64,000 nt of DNA from Haematobia irritans (lineage: Eukaryota > Arthropoda > Insecta > Diptera > Muscidae), in the NCBI RefSeq assembly GCF_050003625.1, contig NC_134401.1, positions 95,334,852 through 95,398,851 of the forward strand, read 5' to 3'. The notes below the pieces were generated by a model. It was not told the origin of the DNA. It worked only from the letters and a program-made list of their open reading frames with translations, and did not search any database. Of this stretch, positions 49,201-63,034 are shown piece after piece. Each line of letters starts with the position of its first letter. Positions within the stretch are counted from its first letter, which is position 1. The translations under genes were made by a program, and so were the position numbers.

Positions 49201-51240
49201 CTTTTCGCTCTAGGACGAATATTTAAAGAGATATGGTCAAAAGAAGTTTTTCATATAAAAATTTCAATTTTTTTAGGTTTTGGGTGGATTTTTGAATTTT
49301 TTGAGGGTGGTCACGAATTATCGTCCTTTTCGCTCTAGTACGCATATTTAAGGAGATATGGCCCAAATAAGTTTTTCATATAAAAATTTCAATTTTTTTA
49401 GGTTTTGGGTGGATTTTTCAATTTTTTGAGGGTGGTCACGAATTATCGTCCTTTGCGCTATAGGACGCATATTTAAGGAGATATGGCCAAAAGAAGTTTT
49501 TCATATAAAAATTTCAATTTTTTTAGGTTTTGGGTGGATTTTTGAATTTTTTGAGGGTGGTCACGAATTATCGTCCTTTGCGCTATAGGACGCATATTTA
49601 AGGAGATATGGCCAAAAGAAGTTTTTCATATAAAAATTTCAATTTTTTTAGGTTTTGGGTGGATTTTTGAATTTTTTGAGGGTGGTCACGAATTATCGTC
49701 CTTTTCGCTCTAGGACGCTTAGTTTAGGAGATATGGCCAAAATAAGTTTTTCATATAAAAATTTCAATTTTTTTAGGTTTTGGGTGGACTTTTGAATATT
49801 TTGAGGGTGGTCACGAATTATCGTCCTTTTTGCTCTAGGACGCTTAGTTTAGGAGATATGGCCAAAAGAAGTTTTTCATATAAAAATTAACTTTTTTTTA
49901 GGTTTTGGGTGGATTTTTGAATTTTTTGAGGGTGGTCACGAATTATCGTCCTTTTCGCTCTAGGACGCATATTTAAGGAGATATGGCCAAAAGAAGTTTT
50001 TCATATAAAAATTAAATTTTTTTTAGATTTTGGGTGGATTTTTCAATTTTTTGATGGTGGTCACGAATTATCGTCCTTTTCGCTCTAGGACGCATATTTA
50101 AAGAGATATGGTCAAAAGAAGTTTTTCATATAAAAATTTCAATTTTTTTAGGTTTTGGGTGGATTTTTGAATTTTTTGAGGGTGGTCACGAATTATCGTC
50201 CTTTTCGCTCTAGTACGCATATTTAAGGAGATATGGCCCAAATAAGTTTTTCATATAAAAATTTCAATTTTTTAGGTTTTGGGTGGATTTTTCAATTTTT
50301 TGAGGGTGGTCACGAATTATCGTCCTTTTCGCTCTAGGACGCTTAGTTTAGGAGATATGGCCAAAATAAGTTTTTCATATAAAAATTTCAATTTTTTTAG
50401 GATTTGGGTGGATTTTTCAATTTTTTGATGGTGGTCACGAATTATCGTCCTTTTCGCTCTAGGACGCATATTTAAGGAGATATGGCCAAAAGAAGTTTTT
50501 CATATAAAAATTTCAATTTTTTTAGGTTTTGGGTGGATTTTTGAATTTTTTGAGGGTGGTCACGAATTATCGTCCTTTTCGCTGTAGGACGCATATTTAA
50601 GGAGATATGGCCAAAAGAAGTTTTTCATATAAAAATTTAAATTTTTTTAGGTTTTGGGTGGATTTTTGAATATTTTGAGGGTGGTCACGAATTATCGTCC
50701 TTTTCGCTCTAGGACGCATATTTAAGGAGATATGGCCAAAAGAAGTTTTTCATATAAAAATTTCAATTTTTTTAGGTTTTGGGTGGATTTTTGAATTTTT
50801 TGAGGGTGGTCACGAATTATCGTCCTCTGCGCTATAGGACGCATATTTAAGGAGATATGGCCAAAAGAAGTTTTTCATATAAAAATTTCAATTTTTTTAG
50901 GTTTTGGGTGGATTTTTGAATTTTTTGAGGGTGGTCACGAATTATCGTCCTTTTCGCTCTAGGACGCTTAGTTTAGGAGATATGGCCAAAATAAGTTTTT
51001 CATATAAAAATTTCAATTTTTTTAGGTTTTGGGTGGATTTTTGAATTTTTTGAGGGTGGTCACGAATTATCGTCCTTTTCGCTCTAGGACGCTTAGTTTA
51101 GGAGATATGGCCAAAATAAGTTTTTCATATAAAAATTTCAATTTTTTTAGGTTTTGGGTGGATTTTTGAATTTTTTGAGGGTGGTCACGAATTATCGTCC
51201 TTTTTGCTCTATGACGCTTAGTTTAGGAGATATGGCCAGA

Positions 51241-51262
51241 ATAAGTTTTTCATATTTTCAAT
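51241..51262 (+). repeat. 5-bp deletion of the A tract
   Basis: CATATTTTCAATTTTT replaces CATAT-A5-TTTCAA, removing the A5 tract and with it the TATAAAAA element of this monomer. Confidence 0.8.
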
Positions 51263-53905
51263 TTTTTTAGGATTTGGGTGGATTTTTCAATTTTTTGATG
51301 GTGGTCACGAATTATCGTCCTTTTCGCTCTAGGACGCATATTTAAGGAGATATGGCCAAAAGAATATAAAAATTAATTTTTTTTTAGGTTTTGGGTGGAT
51401 TTTTGAATTTTTTGAGGGTGGTCTCGAATTATCGTCCTTTTCGCTCTAGGACGCATATTTAAGGAGATATGGCCAAAAGAAGTTTTTCATATAAAAATTT
51501 CAATTTTTTTAGGATTTGGGTGGATTTTTCAATTTTTTGATGGTGGTCACAAATTATCGTCCTTTTCGCTGTAGGACGCATATTTAAGGAGATATGGCTA
51601 AAAGAAGTTTTTCATATAAAAATTTCAATTTTTTTAGGTTTTGGGTGGATTTTTCAATTTTTTGATGGTGGTCACGAATTATCGTCCTTTTCGCTGTAGG
51701 ACGCATATTTAAGGAGATATGGCCAAAAGAAGTTTTTCATATAAAAATTTCATTTTTTTAGATTTTGGGTGGATTTTTCAATTTTTTGATGGTGGTCACG
51801 AATTATCGTCCTTTTCGCTCTAGGACGCATATTTAAAGAGATATGGTCAAAAGAAGTTTTTCATATAAAAATTTCAATTTTTTTAGGTTTTGGGTGGATT
51901 TTTGAATTTTTTGAGGGTGGTCACGAATTATCGTCCTTTTCGCTCTAGGACTCATATTTAAGGAGATATGGCCAAAATAAGTTTTTCATATAAAAATTTC
52001 AATTTTTTTAGGTTTTGGGTGGAATTTTCAATTTTTTGAGGGTGGTCACGAATTATCGTCCTTTTCGCTCTAGGACGCATATTTAAGGAGATATGGCCAA
52101 AAGAAGTTTTTCATATAAAAATTTATTTTTTTTTAGGTTTTGGGTGGATTTTTGAATATTTTGAGGGTGGTCACGAATTATCGTCCTTTTCGCTCTAGGA
52201 CGCATATTTAAGGAGATATGGCCAAAAGAAGTTTTTCATATAAAAATTTCAATTTTTTTAGGTTTTGGGTGGATTTTTGAATTTTTTGAGGGTGGTCACG
52301 AATTATCGTCCTTTGCGCTATAGGACGCATATTTAAGGAGATATGGCCAAAAGAAGTTTTTCATATAAAAATTTCAATTTTTTTAGGTTTTGGGTGGATT
52401 TTTGAATTTTTTGAGGGTGGTCACGAATTATCGTCCTTTTCGCTCTAGGACGCTTAGTTTAGGAGATATGGCCAAAATAAGTTTTTCATATAAAAATTTC
52501 AATTTTTTTAGGTTTTGGGTGGACTTTTGAATATTTTGAGGGTGGTCACGAATTATCGTCCTTTTTGCTCTAGGACGCTTAGTTTAGGAGATATGGCCAA
52601 AAAAATTTTTCATATAAAAATTAACTTTTTTTTAGGTTTTGGGTGGATTTTTGAATTTTTTGATGGTGGTCACGAATTATCGTCCTTTTCGCTCTAGGAC
52701 GCATATTTAAGGAGATATGGCCAAAAGAAGTTTTTCATATAAAAATTAAATTTGTTTTAGATTTTGGGTGGATTTTTGAATTTTTTGAGGGTGGTCACGA
52801 ATTATCGTCCTTTTCGCTGTAGGACGCATATTTAAGGAGATATGGCCAAAAGAAGTTTTTCATATAAAAATTTCAATTTTTTTAGGTTTTGGGTGGATTT
52901 TTCAATTTTTTGATGGTGGTCACGAATTATCGGCCTTTTCGCTGTAGGACGCATATTTAAGGAGATATGGCCAAAAGAAGTTTTTCATATTAAAATTTCA
53001 TTTTTTTTAGGTTTTGGGTGGATTTTTCAATTTTTTTATGGTGGTCACGAATTATCGTCCTTTTCGCTCTAGGACGCATATTTAAAGAGATATGGTCAAA
53101 AGAAGTTTTTCATATAAAAATTTCAATTTTTTTAGGTTTTGGGTGGATTTTTGAATTTTTTGAGGGTGGTCACGAATTATCGTCCTTTTCGCTCTAGTAC
53201 GCATATTTAAGGAGATATGGCCCAAATAAGTGTTTCATATAAAAATTTAAATTTTTTTAGGTTTTGGGTGGATTTTTCAATTTTTTGATGGTGGTCACGA
53301 ATTATCGTCCTTTTCGCTCTAGGACACATATTTAAGGAGATATGGCCAAAAGAAGTTTTTCATATAAAAATTAAATTTTTTTTTAGGTTTTGGGTGGATT
53401 TTTGAATTTTTTGAGGGTGGTCACGAATTATCGTCCTTTTCGCTCTAGGACGCATATTTAAGGAGATATGGCCAAAAGAAGTTTTTCATATAAAAAATTA
53501 ATTTTTTTTTAGGTTTTGGGTGGATTTTTGAATTTTTTGAGGGTGGTCACGAATTATCGTCCTTTTCGCTCTAGGACGCATATTTAAGGAGATATGGCCA
53601 AAAGAAGTTTTTCATATAAAAATTTCAATTTTTTTAGGATTTGGGTGGATTTTTCAATTTTTTGATGGTGGTCACAAATTATCGTCCTTTTCGCTCTAGG
53701 ACGCATATTTAAGGAGATATGGCTAAAAGAAGTTTTTCATATAAAAATTTCAATTTTTTTAGGTTTTGGGTGGATTTTTGAATTTTTTGAGGGTGGTCAC
53801 GAATTATCGTCCTTTTCGCTGTAGGACGCATATTTAAGGAGATATGGCCAAAAGAAGTTTTTCATATAAAAATTTCAATTTTTTTAGGTTTTGGGTGGAT
53901 TTTTC

Positions 53906-53923
53906 AAACTAAGCGTCCTAGAG
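53906..53923 (-). repeat. 18-bp micro-inversion inside a deleted monomer
   Basis: AAACTAAGCGTCCTAGAG is the exact reverse complement of CTCTAGGACGCTTAGTTT, the end of a type B monomer. It sits between GGTGGATTTTTC and AGATATGGCC, so about 38 bp before and 3 bp after the normal segment are also missing. It is the only minus-oriented satellite fragment I found in the window. The match stops exactly at 18 bases on both sides. Confidence 0.92.
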
Positions 53924-55267
53924 AGATATGGCCAAAAGAAGTTTTTCATATAAAAATTTCAATTTTTTTAGGATTTGGGTGGATTTTTCAATTTTTTGAT
54001 GGTGGTCACAAATTATCGTCCTTTTCGCTCTAGGACGCATATTTAAGGAGATATGGCTAAAAGAAGTTTTTCATATAAAAATTTCAATATTTTTAGGTTT
54101 TGGGTGGATTTTTGAATTTTTTGAGGGTGGTCACGAATTATCGTCCTTTTCGCTGTAGGACGCATATTTAAAGAGATATGGCCAAAAGAAGTTTTTCATA
54201 TAAAAATTTCAATTTTTTTAGGTTTTGGGTGGATTTTTCAATTTTTTGATGGTGGTCACGAATTATCGTCCTTTTCGCTCTAGGACGCATATTTAAGGAG
54301 ATATGGCCAAAAGAAGTTTTTCATATGAAAACTTCATTTTTTTTAGGTTTTGGGTGGATTTTTGAATTTTTTGAGGGTGGTCACGAATTATCGTCCTTTT
54401 CGCTCTAGGACGCATATTTAAGGAGATATGACCAAAAGAAGTTTTTCATATAAAAATTTCAATTTTTTTAGGTTTTGGGTGGATTTTTGAATTTTTTGAG
54501 GGTGGTCACGAATTATCGTCCTTTTCGCTCTAGGACGCATATTTAAGGAGATATGGCCAAAAGAAGTTTTTCATATAAAAATTTCAATTTTTTTAGGTTT
54601 TGGGTGGATTTTTGAATATTTTGAGGGTGGTCACGAATTATCGTCCTTTGCGCTATAGGATGCATATTTAAGGAGATATGGCCAAAAGAAGTTTTTCATA
54701 TAAAAATTTCAATTTTTTTAGGTTTTGGGTGGATTTTTGAATTTTTTGAGGGTGGTCACGAATTATCGTCCTTTTCGCTCTAGGACGCTTAGTTTAGGAG
54801 ATATGGCCAAAATAAGTTTTTCATATAAAAATTTCAATTTTTTTAGGTTTTGGGTGGATTTTTGAATTTTTTGAGGGTGGTCACGAATTATCGTCCTTTT
54901 CGCTCTAGGACGCTTAGTTTAGGAGATATGGCCAAAATAAGTTTTTCATATAAAAATTTCAATTTTTTTAGGATTTGGGTGGATTTTTCAATTTTTTGAT
55001 GGTGGTCACGAATTATCGTACTTTTCGCTCTAGGACGCATATTTAAGGAGATATGGCCAAAAGAAGTTTTTCATATAAAAATTAAATTTTTTTTAGGTTT
55101 TGGGTGGATTTTTGAATTTTTTGAGGGTGGTCACGAATTATCGTCCTTTTCGCTGTAGGACGCATATTTAAGGGGATATGGCCAAAAGAAGTTTTTCATA
55201 TAAAAATTTCAATTTTTTTTAGGTTTTGGGTGGATTTTTCAATTTTTTGATGGTGGTCACGAATTAT

Positions 55268-56896
55268 CGGCCTTTTCGCTGTAGGACGCATATTTAAGGA
55301 GATATGGCCAAAAGAAGTTTTTCATATAAAAATTTCATTTTTTTTTTTAGGTTTTGGGTGGATTTTTCAATTTTTTGATGGTGGTCACGAATTATCGTCC
55401 TTTTCGCTTTAGGACGCGTATTTAAAGAGATATGGTCAAAAGAAGTTTTTCATATAAAAATTTCAATTTTTTTAGGTTTTGGGTGGATTTTTGAATTTTT
55501 TGAGGGTGATCACGAATTATCGTCCTTTTCGCTCTAGGACGCATATTTAAGGAGATATGGCCAAAATAAGTTTTTCATATAAAAATTTCAATTTTTTTAG
55601 GTTTTGGGTGGATTTTTCAATTTTTTGAAGGTGGTCACGAATTATCGTCCTTTTCGCTCTAGGACGCTTAGTTTAGGAGATATGGCCAAAATAAGTTTTC
55701 CATACAAAAATTTCAATTTTTTTAGGATTTGGGTGGATTTTTCAATTTTTTGATGGTGGTCACGAATTATCGTCCTTTTCGCTCTAGGACGCATATTTAA
55801 GGAGATATGGCCAAAAGAAGTTTTTCATATAAAAATTTCAATTTTTTTAGGATTTGGGTGGATTTTTGAATATTTTGAGGGTGGTCACGAATTATCGTCC
55901 TTTTCGCTCTAGGACGCATATTTGAGGAGATATGGCCAAAAGTAGTTTTTCATATAAAAATTTCAATTTTTTTAGGTTTTGGGTGGATTTTTGAATATTT
56001 TGAGGGTGGTCACGAATTATCGTCCTTTTCGCTCTAGGACGCATATTTAAGGAGATATGGCCAAAAGAAGTTTTTCATATAAAAATTTGAATTTTTTTAG
56101 GTTTTGGGTGGATTTTTGAATTTTTTGAGGGTGGTCACGAATTATCGTCCTTTGCGCTATAGGACGCATATTTAAGGAGATATGGCCAAAAGAAGGTTTT
56201 CATATAAAAATTAAATTTTTTTTAGGTTTTGGGTGGATTTTTGAATATTTTGAGGGTGGTCACGAATTATCGTCCTTTTCGCTCTAGGACGCATATTTAA
56301 GGAGATATGGCCAAAAGAAGTTTTTCATATAAAAATTTCAATTTTTTTAGGTTTTGGGTGGATTTTTGAATATTTTGAGGGTGGTCACGAATTATCGTCC
56401 TTTTCGCTCTAGGACGCATATTTAAGGAGATATGGCCAAAATAAGTTTTTCATATAAAAATTTCAATTTTTTTTAGGTTTTGGGTGGATTTTTGAATATT
56501 TTGAGGGTGGTCACGAATTATCGTCCTTTTTGCTCTAGGACGCTTAGTTTAGGAGATATGGGCAAAATAAGTTTTTCATATAAAAATTTCAATTTTTTTA
56601 GGATTTGGGTGGATTTTTCAATTTTTTGATGGTGGTCACGAATTATCGTCCTTTTCGCTCTAGGACGCTTAGTTTAGGAGATATGGCCAAAAGAAGTTTT
56701 TCATATAAAAATTAAATTTTTTTTAGGTTTTGGGTGGATTTTTGAATATTTTGAGGGTGGTCACGAATTATCGTCCTTTTCGCTGTAGGACGCATATTTA
56801 AGGAGATATGGCCAAAAGAAGTTTTTCATATAAAAATTTCAATTTTTTTAGGTTTTGGGTGGATTTTTCAATTTTTTGATGGTGGTCACGAATTAT
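55268..56896 (+). repeat. 13-monomer higher-order repeat, copy 1 (1,629 bp)
   Basis: It begins at the rare ATTATCGGCC form. In order it carries GCTTTAGG with a long T tract, GGTGATCACG, GAAGGTGG (55,627), TTTTCCATACAAAAA, ATATTTGAGG, ATTTGAATTTTT and ATGGGCAAAATAAG (GGCAAA at 56,561). The same series restarts at 56,897. The unit is about 13 x 125 bp plus a few T-tract bases. Confidence 0.85.
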
Positions 56897-58519
56897 CGGC
56901 CTTTTCGCTGTAGGACGCATATTTAAGGAGATATGGCCAAAAGAAGTTTTTCATATAAAAATTTAATTTTTTTTTTTAGGTTTTGGGTGGATTTTTCAAT
57001 TTTTTGATGGTGGTCACGAATTATCGTCCTTTTCGCTCTAGGACGCGTATTTAAAGAGATATGGTCAAAAGAAGTTTTTCATATAAAAATTTCAATTTTT
57101 TTAGGTTTTGGGTGGATTTTTGAATTTTTTGATCACGAATTATCGTCCTTTTCGCTCTAGGACGCATATTTAAGGAGATGTGGCCAAAATAAGTTTTTCA
57201 TATAAAAATTTCAATTTTTTTAGGTTTTGGGTGGATTTTTCAATTTTTTGAAGGTGGTCACGAATTATCGTCCTTTTCGCTCTAGGACGCTTAGTTTAGG
57301 AGATATGGCCAAAATAAGTTTTCCATACAAAAATTTCAATTTTTTTAGGATTTGGGTGGATTTTTCAATTTTTTGATGGTGGTCACGAATTATCGTCCTT
57401 TTCGCTCTAGGACGCATATTTAAGGAGATATGGCCAAAAGAAGTTTTTCATATAAAAATTTCAATTTTTTTAGGATGTGGGTGGATTTTTGAATATTTTG
57501 AGGGTGGTCACGAATTATCGTCCTTTTCGCTCTAGGACGCATATTTGAGGAGATATGGCCAAAAGAAGTTTTTCATATAAAAATTTCAATTTTTTTAGGT
57601 TTTGGGTGGATTTTTGAATATTTTGAGGGTGGTCACGAATTATCGTCCTTTTCGCTCTAGGACGCATATTTAAGGAGATATGGCCAAAAGAAGTTTTTCA
57701 TATAAAAATTTGAATTTTTTTAGGTTTTGGGTGGATTTTTGAATTTTTTGAGGGTGGTCACGAATTATCGTCCTTTGCGCTATAGGACGCATATTTAAGG
57801 AGATATGGCCAAAAGAAGTTTTTCATATAAAAATTAAATTTTTTTTAGGTTTTGGGTGGATTTTTGAATATTTTGAGGGTGGTCACGAATTATCGTCCTT
57901 TTCGCTCTAGGACGCATATTTGAGGAGATATGGCCAAAAGAAGTTTTTCATATAAAAATTTCAATTTTTTTAGGTTTTGGGTGGATTTTTGAATATTTTG
58001 AGGGTGGTCACGAATTATCGTCCTTTTCGCTCTAGGACGCATATTTAAGGAGATATGGCCAAAATAAGTTTTTCATATAAAAATTTCAATTTTTTTTAGG
58101 TTTTGGGTGGATTTTTGAATATTTTGAGGGTGGTCACGAATTATCGTCCTTTTTGCTCTAGGACGCTTAGTTTAGGAGATATGGGCAAAATAAGTTTTTC
58201 ATATAAAAATTTCAATTTTTTTAGGATTTGGGTGGATTTTTCAATTTTTTGATGGTGGTCACGAATTATCGTCCTTTTCGCTCTAGGACGCTTAGTTTAG
58301 GAGATATGGCCAAAAGAAGTTTTTCATATAAAAATTAAATTTTTTTTAGGTTTTGGGTGGATTTTTGAATATTTTGAGGGTGGTCACGAATTATCGTCCT
58401 TTTCGCTGTAGGACGCATATTTAAGGAGATATGGCCGAAAGAAGTTTTTCATATAAAAATTTCAATTTTTTTAGGTTTTGGGTGGATTTTTCAATTTTTT
58501 GATGGTGGTCACGAATTAT
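56897..58519 (+). repeat. 13-monomer higher-order repeat, copy 2 (1,623 bp)
   Basis: It shares the ordered markers of copy 1, with GAAGGTGG at 57,250 and GGCAAA at 58,184, both 1,623 bp downstream. Private changes are AGGATGTGGG near 57,475, an extra ATATTTGAGG near 57,908 and the 6-bp loss at about 57,129. The series resumes briefly at 58,520 (ATCGCCC) and diverges after about 58,800. Confidence 0.85.
57125..57142 (+). repeat. 6-bp deletion giving TTTTTTGATCACG
   Basis: The equivalent monomer in copy 1 of the 13-mer reads TTTTTTGAGGGTGATCACG. Here the six bases between two GA repeats are gone, which is a direct-repeat deletion that post-dates the duplication. Confidence 0.8.
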
Positions 58520-58934
58520 CGCCCTTTTCGCTGTAGGACGCATATTTAAGGAGATATGGCCAAAAGAAGTTTTTCATATAAAAATTTCATTTTTTTTTAG
58601 GTTTTGGTTGGATTTTTCAATTTTTTGATGGTGGTCACGAATTATCGTCCTTTTCGCTCTAGGACGCATATTTAAAGAGATATGGTCAAAAGAAGTTTTT
58701 CATATAAAAATTTCAATTTTTTTAGGTTTTGGGTGGATTTTTGAATTTTTTGAGGGTGGTCACGAATTATCGTCCTTTTCGCTCTAGGACGCATATTTAA
58801 GGAGATATGGCCAAAATAAGTTTTTCATATAAAAATTTCAATTTTTTTAGGATTTGGGTGGATTTTTCAATTTTTTGATGGTGGTCACGAATTATCGTCC
58901 TTTTCGCTCTAGGACGCTTAGTTTAGGAGATATG

Positions 58935-58965
58935 GCCAAAATAAGTTTTTGGGTGGACTTTTCAA
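58935..58965 (+). repeat. 30-bp deletion between T tracts
   Basis: AAGTTTTTGGGTGG joins position 8 to position 39, removing the TATA-like element and the T7 tract. T4 is shared at both sides. Confidence 0.85.
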
Positions 58966-61900
58966 TTTTTTGATGGTGGTCACAAATTATCGTCCATTTC
59001 GCTCTAGGACGCATATTTAAGGAGATATGGCTAAAAGAAGTTTTTCATATAAAAATTTTAATTTTTTTAGGTTTTGGGTGGATTTTTGAATTTTTTGAGG
59101 GTGGTCACGAATTATCGTCCTTTTCGCTGTAAGACGCATATTTAAGGAGATATGGCCAAAAGAAGTTTTTCATATAAAAATTTCAATTTTTTTAGGTTTT
59201 GGGTGGATTTTTCAATTTTTTGATGGTGGTCACGAATTATCGTCCTTTTCGCTGTAGGACGCATATTTAAGGAGATATGGCCAAAAGAAGTTTTTCATAT
59301 AAAAATTTCAATTTTTTTAGGTTTTGGGTGGATTTTTTAATTTTTTGAGGGTGGTCACGAATTATCGTCCTTTTCGCTCTAGGACGCATATTTAAGGAGA
59401 TATGGCCAAAATAAGTTTTTCATATAAAAATTTCAATTTTTTTAGGTTTTGGGTGGATTTTTCAATTTTTTGATGGTGGTCACGAATTATCGTCCTTTTC
59501 GCTGTAGGACGCATATTTAAGGAGATATGGCCAAAAGAAGTTTTTCATATAAAAATTTCTTTTTTTTTTAGGTTTTGGGTGGATTTTTCAATTTTTTGAT
59601 GGTGGTCACGAATTATCGTCCTTTTCGCTCTAGGACGCATATTTAAAGAGATATGGCCAAAAGAAGTTTTTCATATAAAAATTTCAATTTTTTTAGGTTT
59701 TGGGTGGATTTTTGAATTTTTTGAGGGTGGTCACGAATTATCGTCCTTTTCGCTCTAGGACGCTTAGTTTAGGAGATATGGCCAAAATAAGTTTTTCATA
59801 TAAAAATTTCAATTTTTTTAGGTTTTGGGTGGATTTTTGAATATTTAGAGGGTGGTCACGAATTATCGTCCTTTTTGCTCTAGGACGCTTAGTTTAGGAG
59901 ATATGGCCAAAATAAGTTTTTCATATAAAAATTTCAATTTTTTTAGGATTTGGGTGGATTTTTCAATTTTTTGATGGTGGTCACGAATTATCGTCCTTTT
60001 CGCTCTAGGACGCTTAGTTTAGGAGATGTGGCCAAAAGAAGTTTTTCATATAAAAATTAAATTTTTTTTAGGTTTTGGGTGGATTTTTGAATTTTTTGAG
60101 GGTGGTCACGAATTATCGTCCTTTTCGCTCTAGGACGCATATTTAAGGAGATATGGCCAAAAGAAGTTTTTCATATAAAAATTTCAATTTTTTTAGGATT
60201 TGGATGGATTTTTCAATTTTTTGATGGTGGTCACAAATTATCGTCCTTTTCGCTCTAGGACGCATATTTAAGGAGATATGGCTAAAAGAAGTTTTTCATA
60301 TAAAAATTTCAATTTTTTTAGGTTTTGGCTGGATTTTTTAATTTTTTGAGGGTGGTTACGAATTATCGTCCTTTTCGCTGTAGGACGCATATTTAAGGAG
60401 ATATGGCCAAAAGAAGTTTTTCATATAAAAATTTCATTTTTTTTTAGGTTTGGGTGGATTTTTCAATTTTTTGATGGTGGTCACGAATTATCGTCCTTTT
60501 CGCTCTAGGACGCATATTTAAAGAGATATGGTCAAAAGAAGTTTTTCATATAAAAATTTCAATTTTTTTAGGTTTTGGGTGGATTTTTGAATATTTTGAG
60601 GGTGGTCACGAATTATCGTCCTTTTCGCTCTAGGACGCATATTTAAGGAGATATGGCCAAAAGAAGTTTTTCATATAAAAATTTCAATTTTTTTAGGTTT
60701 TGGATGGATTTTTGAATTTTTGGAGGGTGGTCACGAATTATCGTCCTTTTCGCTCTAGGACGCTTAGTTTAAGGAGATATGGCTAAAAGAAGTTTTTCAT
60801 ATAAAAATTTCAATTTTTTTAGGTTTTGGGTGGATTTTTTAATTTTTTGAGGGTGGTCACGAATTATCGTCCTTTTCGCTCTAGGACGCATATTTAAGGA
60901 GATATGGCCAAAATAAGTTTTTCATATAAAAATTTCAATTTTTTTAGGATTTGGGTGGATTTTTCAATTTTTTGATGGTGGTCACGAATTATCGTCCTTT
61001 TCGCTCTAGGACGCATATTTAAGGAGATATGGCCAAAAGAAGTTTTTCATATGAAAATTTCATTTTTTTTAGGTTTTGGGTGGATTTTTGAATTTTTTGA
61101 GGGTGGTCACGAATTATCGTCCTTTTCGCTCTAGGACGCATATTTAAGGAGATATGGCTAAAAGAAGTTTTTCATATAAAAATTTCAATTTTTTTAGGTT
61201 TTGGGTGGATTTTTTAATTTTTTGAGGGTGGTCACGAATTATCGTCCTTTTCGCTCTAGGACGCATATTTAAGAAGATATGGCCAATATAAGTTTTTCAT
61301 ATAAAAATTTCAATTTTTTTAGGTTTTGGGTGGATTTTTTAATTTTTTGAGGGTGGTCACGAATTATCGTCCTTTTCGCTCTAGGACGCATATTTAAGGA
61401 GATATGGCCAAAATAAGTTTTTCATATAAAAATTTCAATTTTTTTAGGTTTTGGGTGGATTTTTCAATTTTTTGATGGTGGTCACGAATTATCGTCCTTT
61501 TCGCTCTAGGACGCATATTTAAGGAGATATGGCCAAAAGAAGTTTTTCATATGAAAATTTCATTTTTTTTAGGTTTTGGGTGGATTTTTGAATTTTTTGA
61601 GGGTGGTCACGAATTATCGTCCTTTTCGCTCTAGGACGCATATTTAAGGAGATATGGCCAAAAGAAGTTTTTCATATAAAAATTTCAATTTTTTTAGGTT
61701 TTGGGTGGATTTTGGAATTTTTTGAGGGTGGTCACGAATTATCGTCCTTTGCGCTATAGGACGCATATTTAAGGAGATATGGCCAAAAGAAGTTTTTCAT
61801 ATAAAAATTTCAATTTTTTTAGGTTTTGGGTGGATTTTTGAATTTTTGAGGGTGGTCACGAATTATCGTCCTTTTCGCTCTAGGACGCATATTTAAGGAG

Positions 61901-62060
61901 ATATGGCCAAAAGAAGTTTTTCATATAAAAATTTCAATTTTGTTAGGTTTTGGGTGGATTTTTGAATATTTCGAGGGTGGTCACGAATTATCGTCCTTTT
62001 CGCTCTAGGACGCATATTTAAGGAGATATGGCCAAAAGAAGTTTTTCATATAAAAATTTC

Positions 62061-62085
62061 AATTTTTTTAGGCATATTTAAGGAG
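62061..62085 (+). repeat. 65-bp deletion, 60-bp monomer
   Basis: TTTTTTTAGGCATATTTAAGG joins position 34 to position 100. The whole GGTCACG and dyad portion is lost. Only one base can be assigned to either side, so homology is minimal. Confidence 0.85.
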
Positions 62086-63034
62086 ATATGGCCAAAAGAA
62101 GTTTTTCATATAAAAATTTCAATTTTTTTAGGATTTGGGTGGATTTTTCAATTTTTTGATGGTGGTCACAAATTGTCGTCCATTTCGCTCTAGGACGCAT
62201 ATTTAAGGAGATATGGCTAAAATAAGTTTTTCATATAAAAATTTCAATTTTTTTAGGTTTTGGGTGGATTTTTGAATTTTTTGAGGGTGGTCACGAATTA
62301 TCGTCCGTTTCGCTGTAAGACGCATATTTAAGGAGATATGGCCAAAAGAGTTTTTCATATAAAAATTTCAATTTTTTTAGGTTTTGGGTGGATTTTTCAA
62401 TTTTTTGATGGTGGTCACGAATTATCGTCCTTTTCGCTGTAGGACGCATATTTAAGGAGATATGGCCAAAAGAAGTTTTTCATATAAAAATTTCTTTTTT
62501 TTTAGGTTTTGGGTGGATTTTTCAATTTTTTGATGGTGGTCACGAATTATCGTCCTTTTCGCTCTAGGACGCATATTTAAAGAGATATGGTCAAAAGAAG
62601 TTTTTCATATAAAAATTTCAATTTTTTTTAGGATTTGGGTGGATTTTTGAATATTTTGAGGGTGGTCACGAATTATCGTCCTTTTCGCTCTAGGACGCTT
62701 AGTTTAGGAGATATGGCCAAAATAAGTTTTTCATATAAAAATTTCAATTTTTTTAGGATGTGGGTGGATTTTTCAATTTTTTGATGGTGGTCACGAATTA
62801 TCGTCCTTTTCGCTCTAGGACGTATATTTAAAGAGATATGGCCAAAAGAAGTTTTTCATATAAAAATTTCAATTTTTTTAGGTTTTGGGTGGATTTTTGA
62901 ATATTTTGAGGGTGGTCACGAATTATCGTCCTTTTCGCTCTAGGACGCTTAGTTTAGGAGATATGGCCAAAATAAGTTTTTCATATAAAAATTTCAATTT
63001 TTTTAGGATGTGGGTGGATTTGTCAATTTTTTGA

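Larger units (their letters stand above)
48985..55260 (+). repeat. Array segment with mixed higher-order fragments
   Basis: Pieces of the 31-49 kb variant series continue in altered order: GGGTGGACTTTTG at about 49,788 and 52,519, ATTAACTTTTTTTT at about 49,887, GGTGGAATTTTC at 52,019 and the truncated marker at 51,362. Several small rearrangements lie here (49,168; 51,254; 53,906). No gene or unique DNA is present. Confidence 0.8.
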
